Below, piece after piece: positions 1-9,852 of a DNA stretch of 64,000 bases. Every line of letters begins with the position of its first letter. Within the stretch, counting starts at the first letter, position 1. The notes beneath the pieces are model-generated. The model did no database searches. It was not told the DNA's origin and saw only the letters and a program-made list of their open reading frames with translations. Source of the stretch: Telluria antibiotica (lineage in GTDB: Bacteria > Pseudomonadota > Gammaproteobacteria > Burkholderiales > Burkholderiaceae_D); the NCBI RefSeq assembly GCF_011682055.1, contig NZ_JAAQOM010000003.1:248001-312000 (forward strand), in the 5' to 3' direction. Made by a program: the position numbers and the translations under genes.

Positions 1-1
1 C

Positions 2-199
2 GACCTGCTGCGCGAGCGCGACTTCAAGAATCCGCCGGTGACCTTGTTGCTGGACCCGACCAGCGCCGGCACGCTCAATCCGCTGCGCATCACGTTCGGC
101 AGCGAACCCGTCGACAAGCCGTTCGTGCTCACGCTCGCCAGCGGCAGCGACCACGTCGCGATCCGGGCCGACGGCGTCGGCCATTTCACGGTGGAATAG
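2..199 (+). CDS. gspH: Type II secretion minor pseudopilin GspH, C-terminal part
   Basis: The window opens inside a reading frame that runs to a TAG at 197-199 and gives 65 residues ending in HFTVE. The tail is rich in beta-strand residues, as expected for the C-terminal globular domain of a minor pseudopilin, and it lies 6 nt ahead of gspI. GspH caps the periplasmic pseudopilus together with GspI, GspJ and GspK. The N-terminal prepilin helix is outside the window, so the family call rests mainly on position in the gsp operon. Confidence 0.75.
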   Translation, partial: DLLRERDFKNPPVTLLLDPTSAGTLNPLRITFGSEPVDKPFVLTLASGSDHVAIRADGVGHFTVE

Positions 200-205
200 C
201 ACGCC

Positions 206-604
206 ATGACGAACCCGACGCGCATGCGATCCCCGAACCGGCAACGCGGTTTCACGTTGCTGGAAGTGCTCGTGGCGCTCGTCATCGTGGGCACGGCGCT
301 GGGTGCCGGCCTGCGCGCCGTCGGCAGCCTGACGGCCAACAGCAGCGGCCTGCGCGCGTCGATGATGGCCACGTGGTCGGCCGAGAACCGGCTCGTCCAA
401 ATCCGCCTGGGCAAGGAATTTCCCGAGGTCGGCAAGCACAGCTACGACTGCCCGCAGGGCGATCTGCACCTCGTCTGCCAGGAAGAAGTCATCGCCAGCC
501 CGAATCCGCGCCTGCGCCGCGTCGAAGTCTCCGTGTTCGACATCGCCAACCCCAACCGGCGCATCGTCAAGCTGGTGCAACTCGTGTTGAAGCCGTGGCG
601 ATGA
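206..604 (+). CDS. gspI: Type II secretion minor pseudopilin GspI
   Basis: A 132-residue protein that starts with a short basic leader and a class III prepilin site: RQRG followed by FTLLEVLVAL, with cleavage after Gly15 and the conserved Glu at mature position 5. About 20 hydrophobic residues follow and form the pseudopilus helix. Length and order fit GspI, which nucleates the pseudopilus tip with GspJ and GspK in the periplasm. Its stop overlaps the gspJ start by 4 nt, indicating translational coupling. Confidence 0.93.
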   Translation: MTNPTRMRSPNRQRGFTLLEVLVALVIVGTALGAGLRAVGSLTANSSGLRASMMATWSAENRLVQIRLGKEFPEVGKHSYDCPQGDLHLVCQEEVIASPNPRLRRVEVSVFDIANPNRRIVKLVQLVLKPWR

Positions 605-1293
605 CGACCCGTATCCGCCACCGCAACGGACCGCATGGCTTCACCCTCGTGGAGCTGCTCGTCGCGATCAGCATCCTGGCCATCGTCGCCGTGCTTGGCT
701 GGCGCGGGCTGGACGGCATCGTGCGCGCGCGCGTGGCCCTCACGCAGCAGATGGAGACGACGCGCGGCATGCAGCTGGCCTTCGCCCAGATGCAGAGCGA
801 CTGCGAACACATCGTCCAGCGCGACATTGTCGACCAGCGGCCGTATCTCCTCGTCGGCGCCGACCGCTTCACGCTCGTGCGCGAAGTGTTCACGGAAAAC
901 CAGCCGGCGCGCCTGCAGGTGGTCGCCTACCGCATCGTCAACGGCACGCTGGTCCGGCGCGAATCGCAGGCGACGCGCGACCTCGTCCAGCTCGACGCGC
1001 TGTGGCAGGCCGTCACCGGTGACGCCGACGCGAACCCGGCCGTGGCCTTGCAGGCCGGCGTGACGGGGATGCAGGTCGCGACGTGGGTCAACAACACGTG
1101 GCGCCAGGGCGGCGTCGATCCCGGTGCGAACACGGCCGGCTCGGCGCAGGGCACGCAGCCGCCGCCTTCCGGACAAATACCGCCCGACCAGGCGGCGCAG
1201 CTGAACAACGACCCGACCGGCCTGCAGGTCGCATTGCAGGCGCCGAGCCTGCCGGCGCCCCTCGTCAAATCGTTCCTGCTGGGGGAACCATGA
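601..1293 (+). CDS. gspJ: Type II secretion minor pseudopilin GspJ
   Basis: The 230-residue product begins MTTRIRHRNGPHG, then FTLVELLVAIS, a prepilin peptidase site with Glu at mature position 5. The ATG at 601 was chosen because it overlaps the gspI stop and puts the cleavage site at residue 13. An in-frame opening upstream would place 76 residues before the leader, which no pseudopilin has. The C-terminal third is Pro/Gly/Gln rich. GspJ forms the tip complex with GspI and GspK. Confidence 0.93.
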   Translation: MTTRIRHRNGPHGFTLVELLVAISILAIVAVLGWRGLDGIVRARVALTQQMETTRGMQLAFAQMQSDCEHIVQRDIVDQRPYLLVGADRFTLVREVFTENQPARLQVVAYRIVNGTLVRRESQATRDLVQLDALWQAVTGDADANPAVALQAGVTGMQVATWVNNTWRQGGVDPGANTAGSAQGTQPPPSGQIPPDQAAQLNNDPTGLQVALQAPSLPAPLVKSFLLGEP

Positions 1294-2270
1294 GCATGCG
1301 CAATGTCCGTCCGTGGCGCCAACGCGGCGTGGCCGTGATCACGGCGCTGCTGCTCACGACGCTGGCCATCTCCATCGTCGCCAGCCTGTTCTGGCAACAG
1401 CAGGTTCAGGTGCGTTCGATGGAAAACCAGCGCCTGCACCTGCAGACCAAATGGATCCTGCGCGGCGCGCTCGACTGGTCCACGCTGGTGCTGTTTCAGG
1501 ATGGCATCGACCACCGCGAGTACACGTCGCTCGACCAGGTGTGGGCGACGCCGCTGGCGGAGACGCGTCTCGACCAGTACGTCGAGCGCGAGCGCGTCGA
1601 GGGCGAAAATTTCGATGCGAGCCTGTCCGGCAACATTACGGACGCATGCTCGCGTTACAATTTGCGCAACCTGGCGAAGACCAGGGGGCATCCAGAGGAA
1701 GATCAGGTCGCGATCCTGGGACGCCTGCTGCGCAACGTGCAGGTCGATCCGGGACTGGCGCGCAGGATCGCCGTCTACGTGGCGGCCGGGATGCCGGTGG
1801 GGGCCGAACCTTCGGGGAGCGAGACACCTGCCACGCCGGTGACCGGGGCGCCGGTGAAGATTCTGCAAGTGGAAGACCTGTTGGCGGTGCAGGGCGTGAC
1901 GCCAGCGATCGTGGAGCGCCTGCGGCCGTTCGTGACGGTGTTGCCGGAAACGACGCTCGTGAACGTGAATACCGCGGCGCCGGAAGTGCTGGCGGCGGTG
2001 GTGCCGGACGTGTCGATGTCGGAGGCGAATACGCTGATCGTACGGCGCAAGCAGGCGCCGTGGCGCGATATCTCGTATTTCGCGACCGATGTCACCCATG
2101 GCCAGAAGAGCGCGCTGCCAGGCGTGGCTGTCCGCAGCGACTGGTTCCTCGTGGATACGCGCATCCGCCTGGACCGTGCCGCGCTGGACGCGCAGGCGCT
2201 GATCCAAAGGTCGGGCTCGATGGTGGCGGGGGGCGGTCCGAAAGTGAAGTGGATCCGCCAGCAGTATTGA
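1290..2270 (+). CDS. gspK: Type II secretion minor pseudopilin GspK
   Basis: A 326-residue protein with leader MSMRNVRPWRQRG, then VAVITALLLTTLAIS. As in other GspK proteins the mature position 5 is not Glu (here Thr), a trait thought to make GspK the first subunit inserted. The large size, about twice that of the other pseudopilins, reflects the extra alpha domain of GspK. The ATG at 1290 overlaps the gspJ stop by 4 nt. The 78 nt that follow before gspL form the only gap over 12 nt in the operon. Confidence 0.93.
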   Translation: MSMRNVRPWRQRGVAVITALLLTTLAISIVASLFWQQQVQVRSMENQRLHLQTKWILRGALDWSTLVLFQDGIDHREYTSLDQVWATPLAETRLDQYVERERVEGENFDASLSGNITDACSRYNLRNLAKTRGHPEEDQVAILGRLLRNVQVDPGLARRIAVYVAAGMPVGAEPSGSETPATPVTGAPVKILQVEDLLAVQGVTPAIVERLRPFVTVLPETTLVNVNTAAPEVLAAVVPDVSMSEANTLIVRRKQAPWRDISYFATDVTHGQKSALPGVAVRSDWFLVDTRIRLDRAALDAQALIQRSGSMVAGGGPKVKWIRQQY

Positions 2271-2348
2271 AGAATTCGAAAAGAAGTCTCGAGGGATAGC
2301 GCAGGGCATGTTAAAACGACCAACAAGAGATCGAGAAAGCGAGACAGT

Positions 2349-3560
2349 TTGAGCACACTTTATATCCGGCATCCAGCGCGCGCCGAAGGTGAACACGCGC
2401 TGTGCCGCTTCGCCCTCGTCACCGATGGCGGCATGATCGACCAGCACGGCGAAGGGCCGCTGCGCAACCTCGGCGACCTCGTCGGCACGAGCCGCCGCAT
2501 CGTGCTGCTGCTGGCTGCCGCCGACGTCAGCCTGCTGTCCGTGCAGGCGCCGCCGCTGTCCGGCGCGCGCCTGAAGGCCGCGCTGCCGGGCCTCGTCGAA
2601 GAACACATCCTGGGCGACCCGGCGGACGCCGTGCTCGTGGCCGCGCCCGAGCAGCCCGACGGCACGCGGCCCATCGCCGTCGCCGACCGCGACTGGCTGG
2701 AAGCGCTCGTCCGTAGCCTGCTGGTCCAGGGCGCGCGCGCCGTCACCGCCGTGCCCGCTCAGCTGTGCCTGCCTTTGCAGCCGGGCAGCGTCGCGGCCGC
2801 GATTTCCGGTGTCGAACTGACGTTGCGCCAGAGCCTGTTCCAGGGCTTCGGCCTCGCGCTCGACGCCACGCCGGCCGTCGTGCTGCAGACGGCGCGCACC
2901 TTCAGCGGCGACGCCCCGCTCGTGCTGTACGTGCCGCCCGCCCAGCTGGGCGAATACCAGGCGCTGGCGCAGGACGCCGGTCCCGGCATCACGCTCGAAG
3001 CGGACGACTGGGTGCACTGGATCGCCGGTTCGAAGACCACCGCGCTGGACCTCGTCAGCGGCCTGGGCGCGGCCGGCACGCCCGCGCGCGACTGGCGCCG
3101 CTGGCGCTGGCCGATCGCGCTCGCCGCGCTGGTCGTCGCCGTCAACCTGATCGGCCTGAACGTCGAGTGGCTGCGCCTGCGCAGCGAAGCGAAGACGGTC
3201 CGACAGTCGATGACGCAGACCTACCGCAACGTCTACCCGCGCGAGACGACGATCCTCGATCCGGTGCTGCAGATGCGCCAGCACATCGCCCGCGCGCGCG
3301 CCAGCACGGGCGAGGTCGCGCCCGACGAATTCACGTACCTGGCGTCGGCGCTGGGCGAAGCGACGCGTGCGCTCGGGCGGCCGGTTGGGATTGCATCAAT
3401 CGAGTACCGCGAACGCGCGTTGACCGTCAAAGTCAAACCGGAATCGGTCGACCCCGGCTTGACCGGGCAGTTGCGCACGGCCCTGGCCACGCGCCGGCTC
3501 ACCCTGGAGGAAGCCAAGCCGGGCAACTGGGTCATCCGCAGCACGGGAGCCAAACCATGA
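2349..3560 (+). CDS. gspL: Type II secretion inner-membrane protein GspL
   Basis: A 403-residue protein with a cytoplasmic actin-like N-terminal domain (about residues 1-235), one membrane segment around 250-270 (WPIALAALVVAVNLIGL) and a periplasmic ferredoxin-like C-terminus. GspL links the ATPase GspE to the inner-membrane platform. The start is a TTG at 2349 preceded by a purine-rich stretch (GAGAAAGCGAGA). No ATG gives a full-length domain, so TTG is preferred. It overlaps gspM by 4 nt. Confidence 0.9.
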   Translation: MSTLYIRHPARAEGEHALCRFALVTDGGMIDQHGEGPLRNLGDLVGTSRRIVLLLAAADVSLLSVQAPPLSGARLKAALPGLVEEHILGDPADAVLVAAPEQPDGTRPIAVADRDWLEALVRSLLVQGARAVTAVPAQLCLPLQPGSVAAAISGVELTLRQSLFQGFGLALDATPAVVLQTARTFSGDAPLVLYVPPAQLGEYQALAQDAGPGITLEADDWVHWIAGSKTTALDLVSGLGAAGTPARDWRRWRWPIALAALVVAVNLIGLNVEWLRLRSEAKTVRQSMTQTYRNVYPRETTILDPVLQMRQHIARARASTGEVAPDEFTYLASALGEATRALGRPVGIASIEYRERALTVKVKPESVDPGLTGQLRTALATRRLTLEEAKPGNWVIRSTGAKP

Positions 3561-4075
3561 GCATCGCCACCACTTTCGCCCAGTACCGCGAGCGCGCCAC
3601 GGCGCTGTGGCTCGCGCGCACCGAGCAGGAGCGCCGCTTCCTGGCGGCCGGCGGCGCCGTCGTGCTGGCCGCGCTGCTGTACCTGCTGTTCGTCGATCCG
3701 GCCCTCGAAGGCCGCGCGCAACTGCGCCGGACGCTGCCGCAGCTGCACCAGCAGGAGGCCGAGCTGAAAGCCATGGCCACGCAAGCCGCGACGCTGTCCC
3801 AGACGACGGAAACACAGGTGGCGCCGCTCACGCGCGAGGCCGTCACCAGCAGCTTGTCGGGGCGTAGCCTGACGCCGCAATCGCTGTCGGTGGAAGGCGA
3901 GTACATCAAGCTGCAGCTGAACAACGTCTCGTTCGCCAACCTGGCCGCGTGGCTGGACGAGCAGCGCCGCGCCAACCGCGTGCTCGTGCAGGACGCCATC
4001 GTCACGGCGTTGCCCGCCGCCGGCCAGGTCGACGCCAGCCTGACGCTGCGCCAGAACACTGGCAGCGGCCAATGA
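3557..4075 (+). CDS. gspM: Type II secretion inner-membrane protein GspM
   Basis: The 172-residue product has a short cytoplasmic N-terminus, one transmembrane helix near residues 34-50 (AAGGAVVLAALLYLLFV), a coiled-coil-prone stretch and a periplasmic ferredoxin-like domain, the usual GspM plan. GspM pairs with GspL in the inner membrane. The ATG at 3557 overlaps the gspL stop. The gene also overlaps gspN by 4 nt. Confidence 0.88.
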   Translation: MSIATTFAQYRERATALWLARTEQERRFLAAGGAVVLAALLYLLFVDPALEGRAQLRRTLPQLHQQEAELKAMATQAATLSQTTETQVAPLTREAVTSSLSGRSLTPQSLSVEGEYIKLQLNNVSFANLAAWLDEQRRANRVLVQDAIVTALPAAGQVDASLTLRQNTGSGQ

Positions 4076-4845
4076 AGCGCGCGCTCGCCTGGATCGTGCT
4101 GCCGACGCTGGCAGTGATCGTCACCGTGTTCGCATTCCTGCCCGCCGCCTGGCTCGGCCCGATGGTCGAACGCCAGACCGGCGGCCGTTTGACTCTGGGG
4201 GATGCGCAGGGTACGCTTTGGCGCGGCTCAGCCTTTGTGGGCGGCGCGCCGGGCGAAGGCGGTACCGTCACGCCGCTGCTGCCCGGACGTTTTTCCTGGC
4301 GCCTGTCGCCGCTGGTGCTGCTCGGCGACGTCAGCATGGACCTTGCCAACGACCAGGCGCTGGCGCAGCCGGTGCACGTCAGCGGCAGCTGGTCGCAATG
4401 GCAGGTCAGCGCCGGCGAGCTGCTGCTGCCGGCGGACGGCCTGGCCGGACTGGGCGCGCCGCTGAACACCCTCGCGCTCACGGGCGCGATCAAGCTGTCC
4501 TGGAACCTGCTGGACATCGCGCGCCAGGGCAATACGGTGGCGGTGAGCGGACGCACGGTGCTGGCGCTGACCGATATGGGGTCGCGTATGAGCCCCATCA
4601 AACCGCTCGGTACCTACGAGATGGCGATGGACTGGCACGGCCAGCGGGCCGACGTGGTGCTGCGTACCGTGACCGGGGCACTTTTGCTGTCGGGTAGTGG
4701 AGCATTAGAAAATGGCCGCCTCCGTTTCTCGGGACAGGCAGCGGCGGCCGACAAGTACGAAGACACGCTGGGCAACCTGCTCAACCTGCTGGGGCAACGG
4801 CGTATGGTGAACGGCAAGAACATAATCGCGTTAGAGTTCAGATGA
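4072..4845 (+). CDS. gspN: Type II secretion protein GspN
   Basis: A 257-residue protein with an N-terminal membrane anchor (ALAWIVLPTLAVIVTVFAF) and a periplasmic part rich in beta strands, as in GspN/T2SSN proteins. GspN is an accessory component found in only some type II systems and its exact role is not settled. It overlaps gspM and gspD by 4 nt on either side, so it is an integral part of this operon. Confidence 0.88.
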   Translation: MKRALAWIVLPTLAVIVTVFAFLPAAWLGPMVERQTGGRLTLGDAQGTLWRGSAFVGGAPGEGGTVTPLLPGRFSWRLSPLVLLGDVSMDLANDQALAQPVHVSGSWSQWQVSAGELLLPADGLAGLGAPLNTLALTGAIKLSWNLLDIARQGNTVAVSGRTVLALTDMGSRMSPIKPLGTYEMAMDWHGQRADVVLRTVTGALLLSGSGALENGRLRFSGQAAAADKYEDTLGNLLNLLGQRRMVNGKNIIALEFR

Positions 4846-7181
4846 TGAAAACAAACCAACTCCGCAGCAAAAAGCAATTTCCGGCACTGCGCCGCGTCGT
4901 GGCCGGCGCCATGCTGTGCTGTACCGTCGGAACAAGCGTCCTGCCGTCCTTCGCCTACGCCCAGGAGGGCGGCGGCGCCGCGCTCAACTTCGTCAACGCC
5001 GACATGGAATCCGTGATCAAGGCGGTCGGCCACTACACGGGGATGACCTTCATCATCGACCCCCGCGTCAAGGGCACGCTGACGCTCGTGTCGGAAAGGA
5101 CGCTGACGAAGGCCCAGGCGTTTTCGCTGCTGACCTCCGCGCTGCGCCTGCAGGGCTATGCGGTCGTCACGGGCGACGGCTACGCGAAAGTGGTGCCGGA
5201 AGCGGAAGCGAAGCTGCAATCGTCGCCCACGCAGGTGGGCACCGGCGGCTCGAAGGTGAAAGGCGACCAGATCGCCACGCAGGTCTACCGCCTGCAGCAC
5301 GAGTCCGCCGCGAACCTGACGGCCGTGCTGCGTCCGCTGATCTCGCCCAACAACTCGATCATGGCCGATCCCGGCAATAACAGCCTCGTGATCACGGACT
5401 ATGCCGACAACCTGCGCCGCCTGTCGAAGATCATCGCCGCGCTCGACGCGCCGTCCACCGGCGACCTCGACGTGATCCCGATCCGCAACGGCATCGCCAG
5501 CGACGTCGCCACGCTCGTCACGCGCCTGATGGAACCGGCGGCCGGCGGCGACGCGGGCCGCGTCACCGTGCTGGCCGATCCGCGCACCAATACCGTCATC
5601 GTGCGCGCGCCGTCGCCGGCCCGCGCGAACATGGCGAAGAACCTGATCGCCAAGCTCGACCAGCCGACGACGGAACTCGGCAACATCCACGTGGTCTATC
5701 TGAAGAACGCGGACGCCACCAAGGTGGCGCAGACGTTGCGCGCCGTCGTCTCGCAGGACACGTCGGCCGTCGGCACGCAGCAGCAGGGTACGGCCGGCGG
5801 TTCGATCCAGTCCACGAACACGGGCGGCACCGGTGCTGGCGGGCTCGGCCAGCAAGGCCAGCAGGGCGCGGGCTTGGGCGGCACGAGCAACACGTTCGCG
5901 CAGCAGGGCCAAGGCCAGGGCACGGCCGGCGGCGCGGGCGGCGGCCAGGGGTCGGGCTTCATCCAGGCCGATGCGTCGACCAACAGCCTCATCATCACGG
6001 CGCCGGATGCCGTGTACCGTAACCTGCGCTCCGTCATCGACCAGCTCGACGTGCGCCGCGCCCAGGTCTATATCGAGGCGCTGGTGGTCGAGGTCACGTC
6101 GAACGACGCGTCCGAGTTCGGCGTGCAATGGGTGGGCCTGACCGGCAACAACAACAGCGCCTACCGCGTGGGCGGCCTGCAGTCGTTCAGCGCGGGTGGC
6201 GCCGCCAACAACCTCGTCAACCTTGCGCTGGCTGCGGCGACGGGCATCAAGGGCGCCTCGTCGGGCAGCAGCGCCGGCGGCAGCCAGCTCCCGAACCCGA
6301 CCGGGCTGTCGATCGGCCTGTTCAAGCAGGTCAACGGCGAGCTGGGCCTGGGTGCCATCGCGCACGCGCTGGAAAACACGGGCAACGCCAACATCCTGTC
6401 GACGCCGAACATGATCACGCTGGACAACGAGCTGGCCACGATCAAGGTCGGGCAGAACATCCCGATCATCACCGGTTCGTTCACGACGGGCGCGAGCGGT
6501 GCAAGCAACCCGTTCCAGACGGTCGACCGCAAGGACGTGGGCCTGCTGCTGAAGGTGCGCCCGCAGATTTCCGAAGGCGGTACCATCAAGCTGTCGATCT
6601 ACCATGAGAATTCGGGGATCGACACGACGACCACGAACTCCGGCGGCATCATCACGACCGTCCGCGCCATCGAAAGCAATGTCCTGGCCGACAATGGCCA
6701 GATCATCGTGCTGGGCGGCCTGATTTCGGACGCGGAAGATGAGGGCAACGAGAAGGTGCGCGGCCTGGGCGACATCCCTATCCTGGGCAACCTGTTCAAG
6801 TACCGCACGCGCACCCGTGCCAAGCGCAACCTGATGGTGTTCCTCCGTCCCGTGGTGGTGCGCAGCAAGGAGCAGAACGACAGCATTTCGATGGACCGCT
6901 ACGAATACATGCGCGCCGCCGGCGAGGTGGCGCAGCCGGCCGACGACACCGTGCTGCTGAAGAACCTGGGCGCTCCGATGTTGCCGAACCTGACGAAGGG
7001 CCAGCCGCCCGCGGGTGGCCTGATGGCCACGATGCCCCCGCCGGCGCCCCTGACCGCGCGCCCCGGTGGCGCCACGGTACCGGCGCAGCCGCAAACCAGG
7101 CCGCAGGCGCCTGCCCAGCAGGCCGTGCCCGAATTCCGCCCAGTGCAACCCGCGCAACCTGCGCAACCCGTGCAACCCTGA
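4842..7181 (+). CDS. gspD: Type II secretion outer-membrane secretin GspD
   Basis: A 779-residue secretin. It has a signal peptide ending near AYAQ, an N0 domain ([17 protein letters not shown]), repeated N1-N3 KH-like domains and a C-terminal secretin pore domain with [10 protein letters not shown] and VLGGLISD motifs. A Gly/Gln-rich low-complexity block at about residues 310-370 interrupts the N3 region, and the protein ends in a Pro/Gln/Ala tail of about 60 residues. Both ATG 4842 and ATG 4845 are possible starts. GspD forms the multimeric exit channel for folded exoproteins. Confidence 0.95.
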   Translation: MMKTNQLRSKKQFPALRRVVAGAMLCCTVGTSVLPSFAYAQEGGGAALNFVNADMESVIKAVGHYTGMTFIIDPRVKGTLTLVSERTLTKAQAFSLLTSALRLQGYAVVTGDGYAKVVPEAEAKLQSSPTQVGTGGSKVKGDQIATQVYRLQHESAANLTAVLRPLISPNNSIMADPGNNSLVITDYADNLRRLSKIIAALDAPSTGDLDVIPIRNGIASDVATLVTRLMEPAAGGDAGRVTVLADPRTNTVIVRAPSPARANMAKNLIAKLDQPTTELGNIHVVYLKNADATKVAQTLRAVVSQDTSAVGTQQQGTAGGSIQSTNTGGTGAGGLGQQGQQGAGLGGTSNTFAQQGQGQGTAGGAGGGQGSGFIQADASTNSLIITAPDAVYRNLRSVIDQLDVRRAQVYIEALVVEVTSNDASEFGVQWVGLTGNNNSAYRVGGLQSFSAGGAANNLVNLALAAATGIKGASSGSSAGGSQLPNPTGLSIGLFKQVNGELGLGAIAHALENTGNANILSTPNMITLDNELATIKVGQNIPIITGSFTTGASGASNPFQTVDRKDVGLLLKVRPQISEGGTIKLSIYHENSGIDTTTTNSGGIITTVRAIESNVLADNGQIIVLGGLISDAEDEGNEKVRGLGDIPILGNLFKYRTRTRAKRNLMVFLRPVVVRSKEQNDSISMDRYEYMRAAGEVAQPADDTVLLKNLGAPMLPNLTKGQPPAGGLMATMPPPAPLTARPGGATVPAQPQTRPQAPAQQAVPEFRPVQPAQPAQPVQP

Positions 7182-7192
7182 GCCGACAGACG

Positions 7193-8617
7193 ATGAATAA
7201 CTTGTTGCCCTACGCATTCGCGCGCGATTACGGCGTGCTGGCGCGTTCCAACGGCGACCCGTCGCAAGCCGTCGAAGTGCTGGTCTCGAACGCGACCAAG
7301 CCGGCGGCCATCGCCGAGGTCTCGCGCCGCTTCGGGCGTATCACGCTGCGGCGGATGGAACGCGCCGAACTGGAATCGGCCATCGCCGCCGCGTACCAGT
7401 CGGCCGGCGGCGACGCGTCGCAGGTCGCGGACGAGTTCGACGCCGACCTCGACCTCACCAAGCTGCTGCAGGACGTTCCGGCGATCGAAGACCTGCTGGA
7501 ATCGTCGGACGACGCGCCCGTCATCCGCATGATCAACGCGCTGCTGACGCAATCGCTGCGCGAAGGCGCGTCCGACATCCACATCGAACCGTTCGAGCAG
7601 ACGTCCGTCGTGCGCTTCCGCATCGACGGCGCGCTGCGCGACATCGTGCGTCCGCGCAAGGCGATCCACGCGTCGCTGATCTCGCGTATCAAGATCATGT
7701 CGCAGCTCGACATCGCGGAAAAACGCCTGCCGCAGGACGGCCGCATCACGTTGCGCATCGGCGGCAAGCCCGTCGACGTGCGCGTGTCCACGCTGCCCAC
7801 CGGCCACGGCGAGCGCGCCGTGCTGCGTCTGCTCGACAAGGAAGCGGGGCGCCTCGACCTCAGCCACCTGGGCATGAGCGAGCAGATGCTGCCGCAGTTC
7901 GACAAGCTGATCAACCAGCCGCACGGCATCGTGCTCGTCACGGGCCCCACCGGTTCCGGTAAAACGACGACGTTGTACGCGTCGCTGTCGCGCCTGAACT
8001 CGACCACCACCAACATCATGACGGTGGAAGACCCGATCGAATACGACTTGCCCGGCATCGGCCAGACGCAGGTCAACGCCCGTATCGACATGACGTTCGG
8101 CAAGGCCCTGCGCGCGATCCTGCGCCAGGACCCGGACGTCATCATGATCGGCGAGATCCGCGACCTCGAAACGGCCCAGATCGCCGTGCAGGCATCGCTG
8201 ACGGGCCACCTGGTGCTTGCCACGTTGCACACGAACGACGCCGCGTCGGCCGTCACGCGCCTGCTGGACATGGGCATCGAGCCGTTCCTGCTGTCGTCGT
8301 CGCTGCTGGGCGTGATGGCGCAGCGCCTCGTGCGCAAGCTGTGCTCCTACTGCAAGCGCCAGGAAGGCGGGCAATGGGTGGCCGTCGGCTGCGACCGCTG
8401 CGGCCACACGGGCTACCACGGCCGCGTGGGCGTGTACGAGCTGCTCGAGACGAATGAACAGATCCGTTCGCAGATCCACAACCAGGCCGCCGAGGCCGAG
8501 ATCCGCGACACCGCGCTGAAAGTCGGCATGAAGACGATGCGCGAGGACGGCCAGCGGTGGGTGCACGAAGGCGTCACGACGGAAGCGGAACTGGTCCGCG
8601 TGACCAAGGCGGACTGA
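7193..8617 (+). CDS. gspE: Type II secretion ATPase GspE
   Basis: A 474-residue ATPase with Walker [11 protein letters not shown] near residue 250, Asp box and Walker B in the stretch up to [12 protein letters not shown], and a His box around [10 protein letters not shown] four-cysteine zinc-binding element (CSYC, then CDRC) lies at about residues 384-403, typical of GspE. It powers pseudopilus assembly from the cytoplasmic side. It starts 11 nt after gspD and is followed 3 nt later by gspF. Confidence 0.96.
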   Translation: MNNLLPYAFARDYGVLARSNGDPSQAVEVLVSNATKPAAIAEVSRRFGRITLRRMERAELESAIAAAYQSAGGDASQVADEFDADLDLTKLLQDVPAIEDLLESSDDAPVIRMINALLTQSLREGASDIHIEPFEQTSVVRFRIDGALRDIVRPRKAIHASLISRIKIMSQLDIAEKRLPQDGRITLRIGGKPVDVRVSTLPTGHGERAVLRLLDKEAGRLDLSHLGMSEQMLPQFDKLINQPHGIVLVTGPTGSGKTTTLYASLSRLNSTTTNIMTVEDPIEYDLPGIGQTQVNARIDMTFGKALRAILRQDPDVIMIGEIRDLETAQIAVQASLTGHLVLATLHTNDAASAVTRLLDMGIEPFLLSSSLLGVMAQRLVRKLCSYCKRQEGGQWVAVGCDRCGHTGYHGRVGVYELLETNEQIRSQIHNQAAEAEIRDTALKVGMKTMREDGQRWVHEGVTTEAELVRVTKAD

Positions 8618-8620
8618 TCG

Positions 8621-9841
8621 ATGCCAGCCTTCCGCTACGAAGCCGTCGATGCAGGCGGCGTCACCCGCAAGGGCGTCCTGAATGCCGACAGTCCCCGTGC
8701 CGCGCGCGCCGACCTGCGCCTGCAGGGCTTGACGCCGCTGACCGTCGAAGCCATCGCGGCCCAGGTCGACGAGAGCGGGGTGGCGCGCACGCGCGGCTTC
8801 GGCGAGCGCCTGTCGCAGGTCGAACTCGCGCTGTTCACGCGCCAGCTCGCGAGCCTGCTGGAAGCGGGCCTGCCGCTCGAGCAAGCCTTCACCGCGCTGC
8901 TGGAACAGGCCGAGCGAGCGTACGTGCGCGACCTGATCGCGTCGATCCGCTCCGAAGTGATGGGTGGCGCCTCGTTCTCCAGCGCACTGTCGCGCCATCC
9001 GCGCGACTTCGCCGAGATCTACCGCGCCCTCGTCGCCTCGGGCGAGCAGATCGGCCAGCTGTCGCGCGTGCTGTCGCGCCTGGCGGATTACATCGAACGC
9101 CGCAATGCCCTCGTGCAGCGGGTGCGCCTCGCGTTCACGTATCCGGCCATCGTGACCGTCGTCGCGTTCGCGATCGTCATCTTCCTGCTGACGTACGTCG
9201 TGCCGCAGATCGTGTCCGTGTTCGCCAACACGAAGCAGAAGCTGCCGTTCCTCACGATCCTCATGCTCGGCGTGTCGAACTTTACGCGCGCCTACGGGAT
9301 CTATGTGGCATTGATCATCATCGCGGCCTGGTTCGCGTGGCGCCGCGCGCTGCAGAACCCGACGCTCAAGCGCAGTTGGCACACGTGGCTGCTGAACGCG
9401 CCCGTGTACGGCAAGTTCGAGCGCAGCCTGAACACGACCCGCTTCGCCAGCACGCTGGCGATCACGACCGGTTCCGGCGTGCCCATCCTGCGCGCGCTCG
9501 AGACGAGCCGCGACACGCTGTCGAACGTGGCGATGAAGGAACTCGTGGAGGAGGCGACGGCCAGCGTGCGCGAAGGCGTCAGCCTGGCGCGCGCGCTGTC
9601 GGCGCAAAAGCTGTTCCCGCCCATGCTCGTGCACATGATCCGCGCGGGCGAGATCACGGGCGAGCTGCCCGCGATGCTGGAACGGGCGTCGAATTCGCAG
9701 CAGGCCGATCTCGAGCGGCGCACGCTGACCATCGCCGGCCTGCTGGAGCCGGTGCTGATCCTCGCGATGGGCCTCGTCGTGCTGCTGATCGTGCTGGCCG
9801 TGCTGATGCCGATCATTGAAATCAACCAATTGGTCCGCTGA
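8621..9841 (+). CDS. gspF: Type II secretion platform protein GspF
   Basis: The 406-residue polytopic protein shows the duplicated GspF cytoplasmic domain (ELALFTRQLASLLEAGLPLE, then a second copy beginning NTTRFASTLAITTGSGVPI) and three hydrophobic segments near residues 170, 220 and 380. It forms the inner-membrane platform contacted by GspE, GspL and GspM. It lies directly behind gspE, the standard E-F pair. Confidence 0.95.
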   Translation: MPAFRYEAVDAGGVTRKGVLNADSPRAARADLRLQGLTPLTVEAIAAQVDESGVARTRGFGERLSQVELALFTRQLASLLEAGLPLEQAFTALLEQAERAYVRDLIASIRSEVMGGASFSSALSRHPRDFAEIYRALVASGEQIGQLSRVLSRLADYIERRNALVQRVRLAFTYPAIVTVVAFAIVIFLLTYVVPQIVSVFANTKQKLPFLTILMLGVSNFTRAYGIYVALIIIAAWFAWRRALQNPTLKRSWHTWLLNAPVYGKFERSLNTTRFASTLAITTGSGVPILRALETSRDTLSNVAMKELVEEATASVREGVSLARALSAQKLFPPMLVHMIRAGEITGELPAMLERASNSQQADLERRTLTIAGLLEPVLILAMGLVVLLIVLAVLMPIIEINQLVR

Positions 9842-9852
9842 TAAGGACACTG

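Noticed and set aside
4614..9850. Two long minus-strand frames opposite gspD, gspE and gspF
   Set aside because: The + strand genes are unmistakable; the opposite frames have no motifs and skewed composition.
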